From Microvirga sp. TS319 (GTDB lineage: Bacteria > Pseudomonadota > Alphaproteobacteria > Rhizobiales > Beijerinckiaceae): a stretch of DNA of 64,000 bases. Position 1 is the first letter of the stretch. The number at the start of each line of letters is the position of its first letter. The notes under the pieces were generated by a model. It was not told the origin of the DNA, did no database searches, and saw only the letters and a program-made list of their open reading frames with translations. Shown one piece after another: positions 63,896 to 64,000 of the stretch. The DNA is taken from contig NZ_JBGGGT010000001.1 in the NCBI RefSeq assembly GCF_041276405.1, positions 417,501 to 481,500 on the forward strand, written 5' to 3'. The position numbers were made by a program, and so were the translations under genes.

Positions 63896-64000
63896 CCTCC
63901 GCGTCGGCCGTATGCCCGTTGCCCCGCCCTAGCTACGGGAGTGCCATCCCCTCCGTCGGAACCAGGACCTTTTCTCAGTCCCGATATCCTGGTTCCTCGA

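Overview
This 64 kb window looks like a chromosomal segment of a GC-rich alphaproteobacterium of the Hyphomicrobiales. I lean towards the Methylobacteriaceae (Microvirga- or Methylobacterium-like), inferred from codon usage, the dense scatter of intergenic palindromic repeats, and the gene families present. There is no rRNA, phage or CRISPR array. Mobile DNA is represented only by decayed IS6- and IS110-type transposase fragments.

Layout. 1-1856: end of an ECF-type vitamin/metal transporter (double ATPase plus EcfT). 2066-6256: an ECF sigma/anti-sigma pair, a Tat-exported metallo-beta-lactamase-fold protein with a TPR partner, and a degenerate receiver protein. Three copies of one promoter motif (GGGAATAAA-N15-GTCT) tie these together. 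7102-10140: DMT exporter with divergent LysR regulator, and an F420-dependent-reductase-like protein. 10266-13806: copper module (DUF411 protein and a P1B-type CopA ATPase), each behind a CueR-type operator. 14108-17876: membrane protein, Cache-HAMP chemoreceptor, and a 3-hydroxyisobutyrate-dehydrogenase-like enzyme.

18454-29335 is the core of the window: a full selenocysteine module. Respiratory formate dehydrogenase FdnG (in-frame UGA at codon 200 followed by a SECIS hairpin), FdnH, FdnI, FdhE, SelA, SelB and tRNA-Sec (selC) lie in one direction. selC lies inside the 3' end of the selB reading frame. SelD is nearby on the opposite strand. The enzyme and everything specific to making and decoding Sec are therefore co-located.

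29846-34161: a three-gene exopolysaccharide-type operon (HlyD-like fusion protein, BcsA-like GT2 synthase, Cache-HAMP protein without an output domain). 34333-37512: BKACE-type beta-keto acid cleavage enzyme, LivK-like binding protein and SDR. 37912-39810: LysR, SDR and a decayed DMT transporter. 40042-42365: CstA with its YbdD-like partner. 42898-52171: scattered genes (DEDD exonuclease, P-loop kinase-like protein, P450, L,D-transpeptidase, LuxR-type regulator, cupin) separated by repeats and IS debris.

52327-62938: a coherent catabolic island of uncharacterised function. It holds a PotD-like binding protein and divergent LysR, then AtuA-like (DUF1446), DUF4387, an ABC importer, a class III CoA-transferase, a thiolase-fold protein lacking the thiolase cysteine, a DUF35 OB-fold partner and an ornithine-cyclodeaminase-like protein. 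This is my best candidate for an undescribed pathway. 62940-63895: an IS6 remnant and a VOC-family gene whose expected start codon is ACG.
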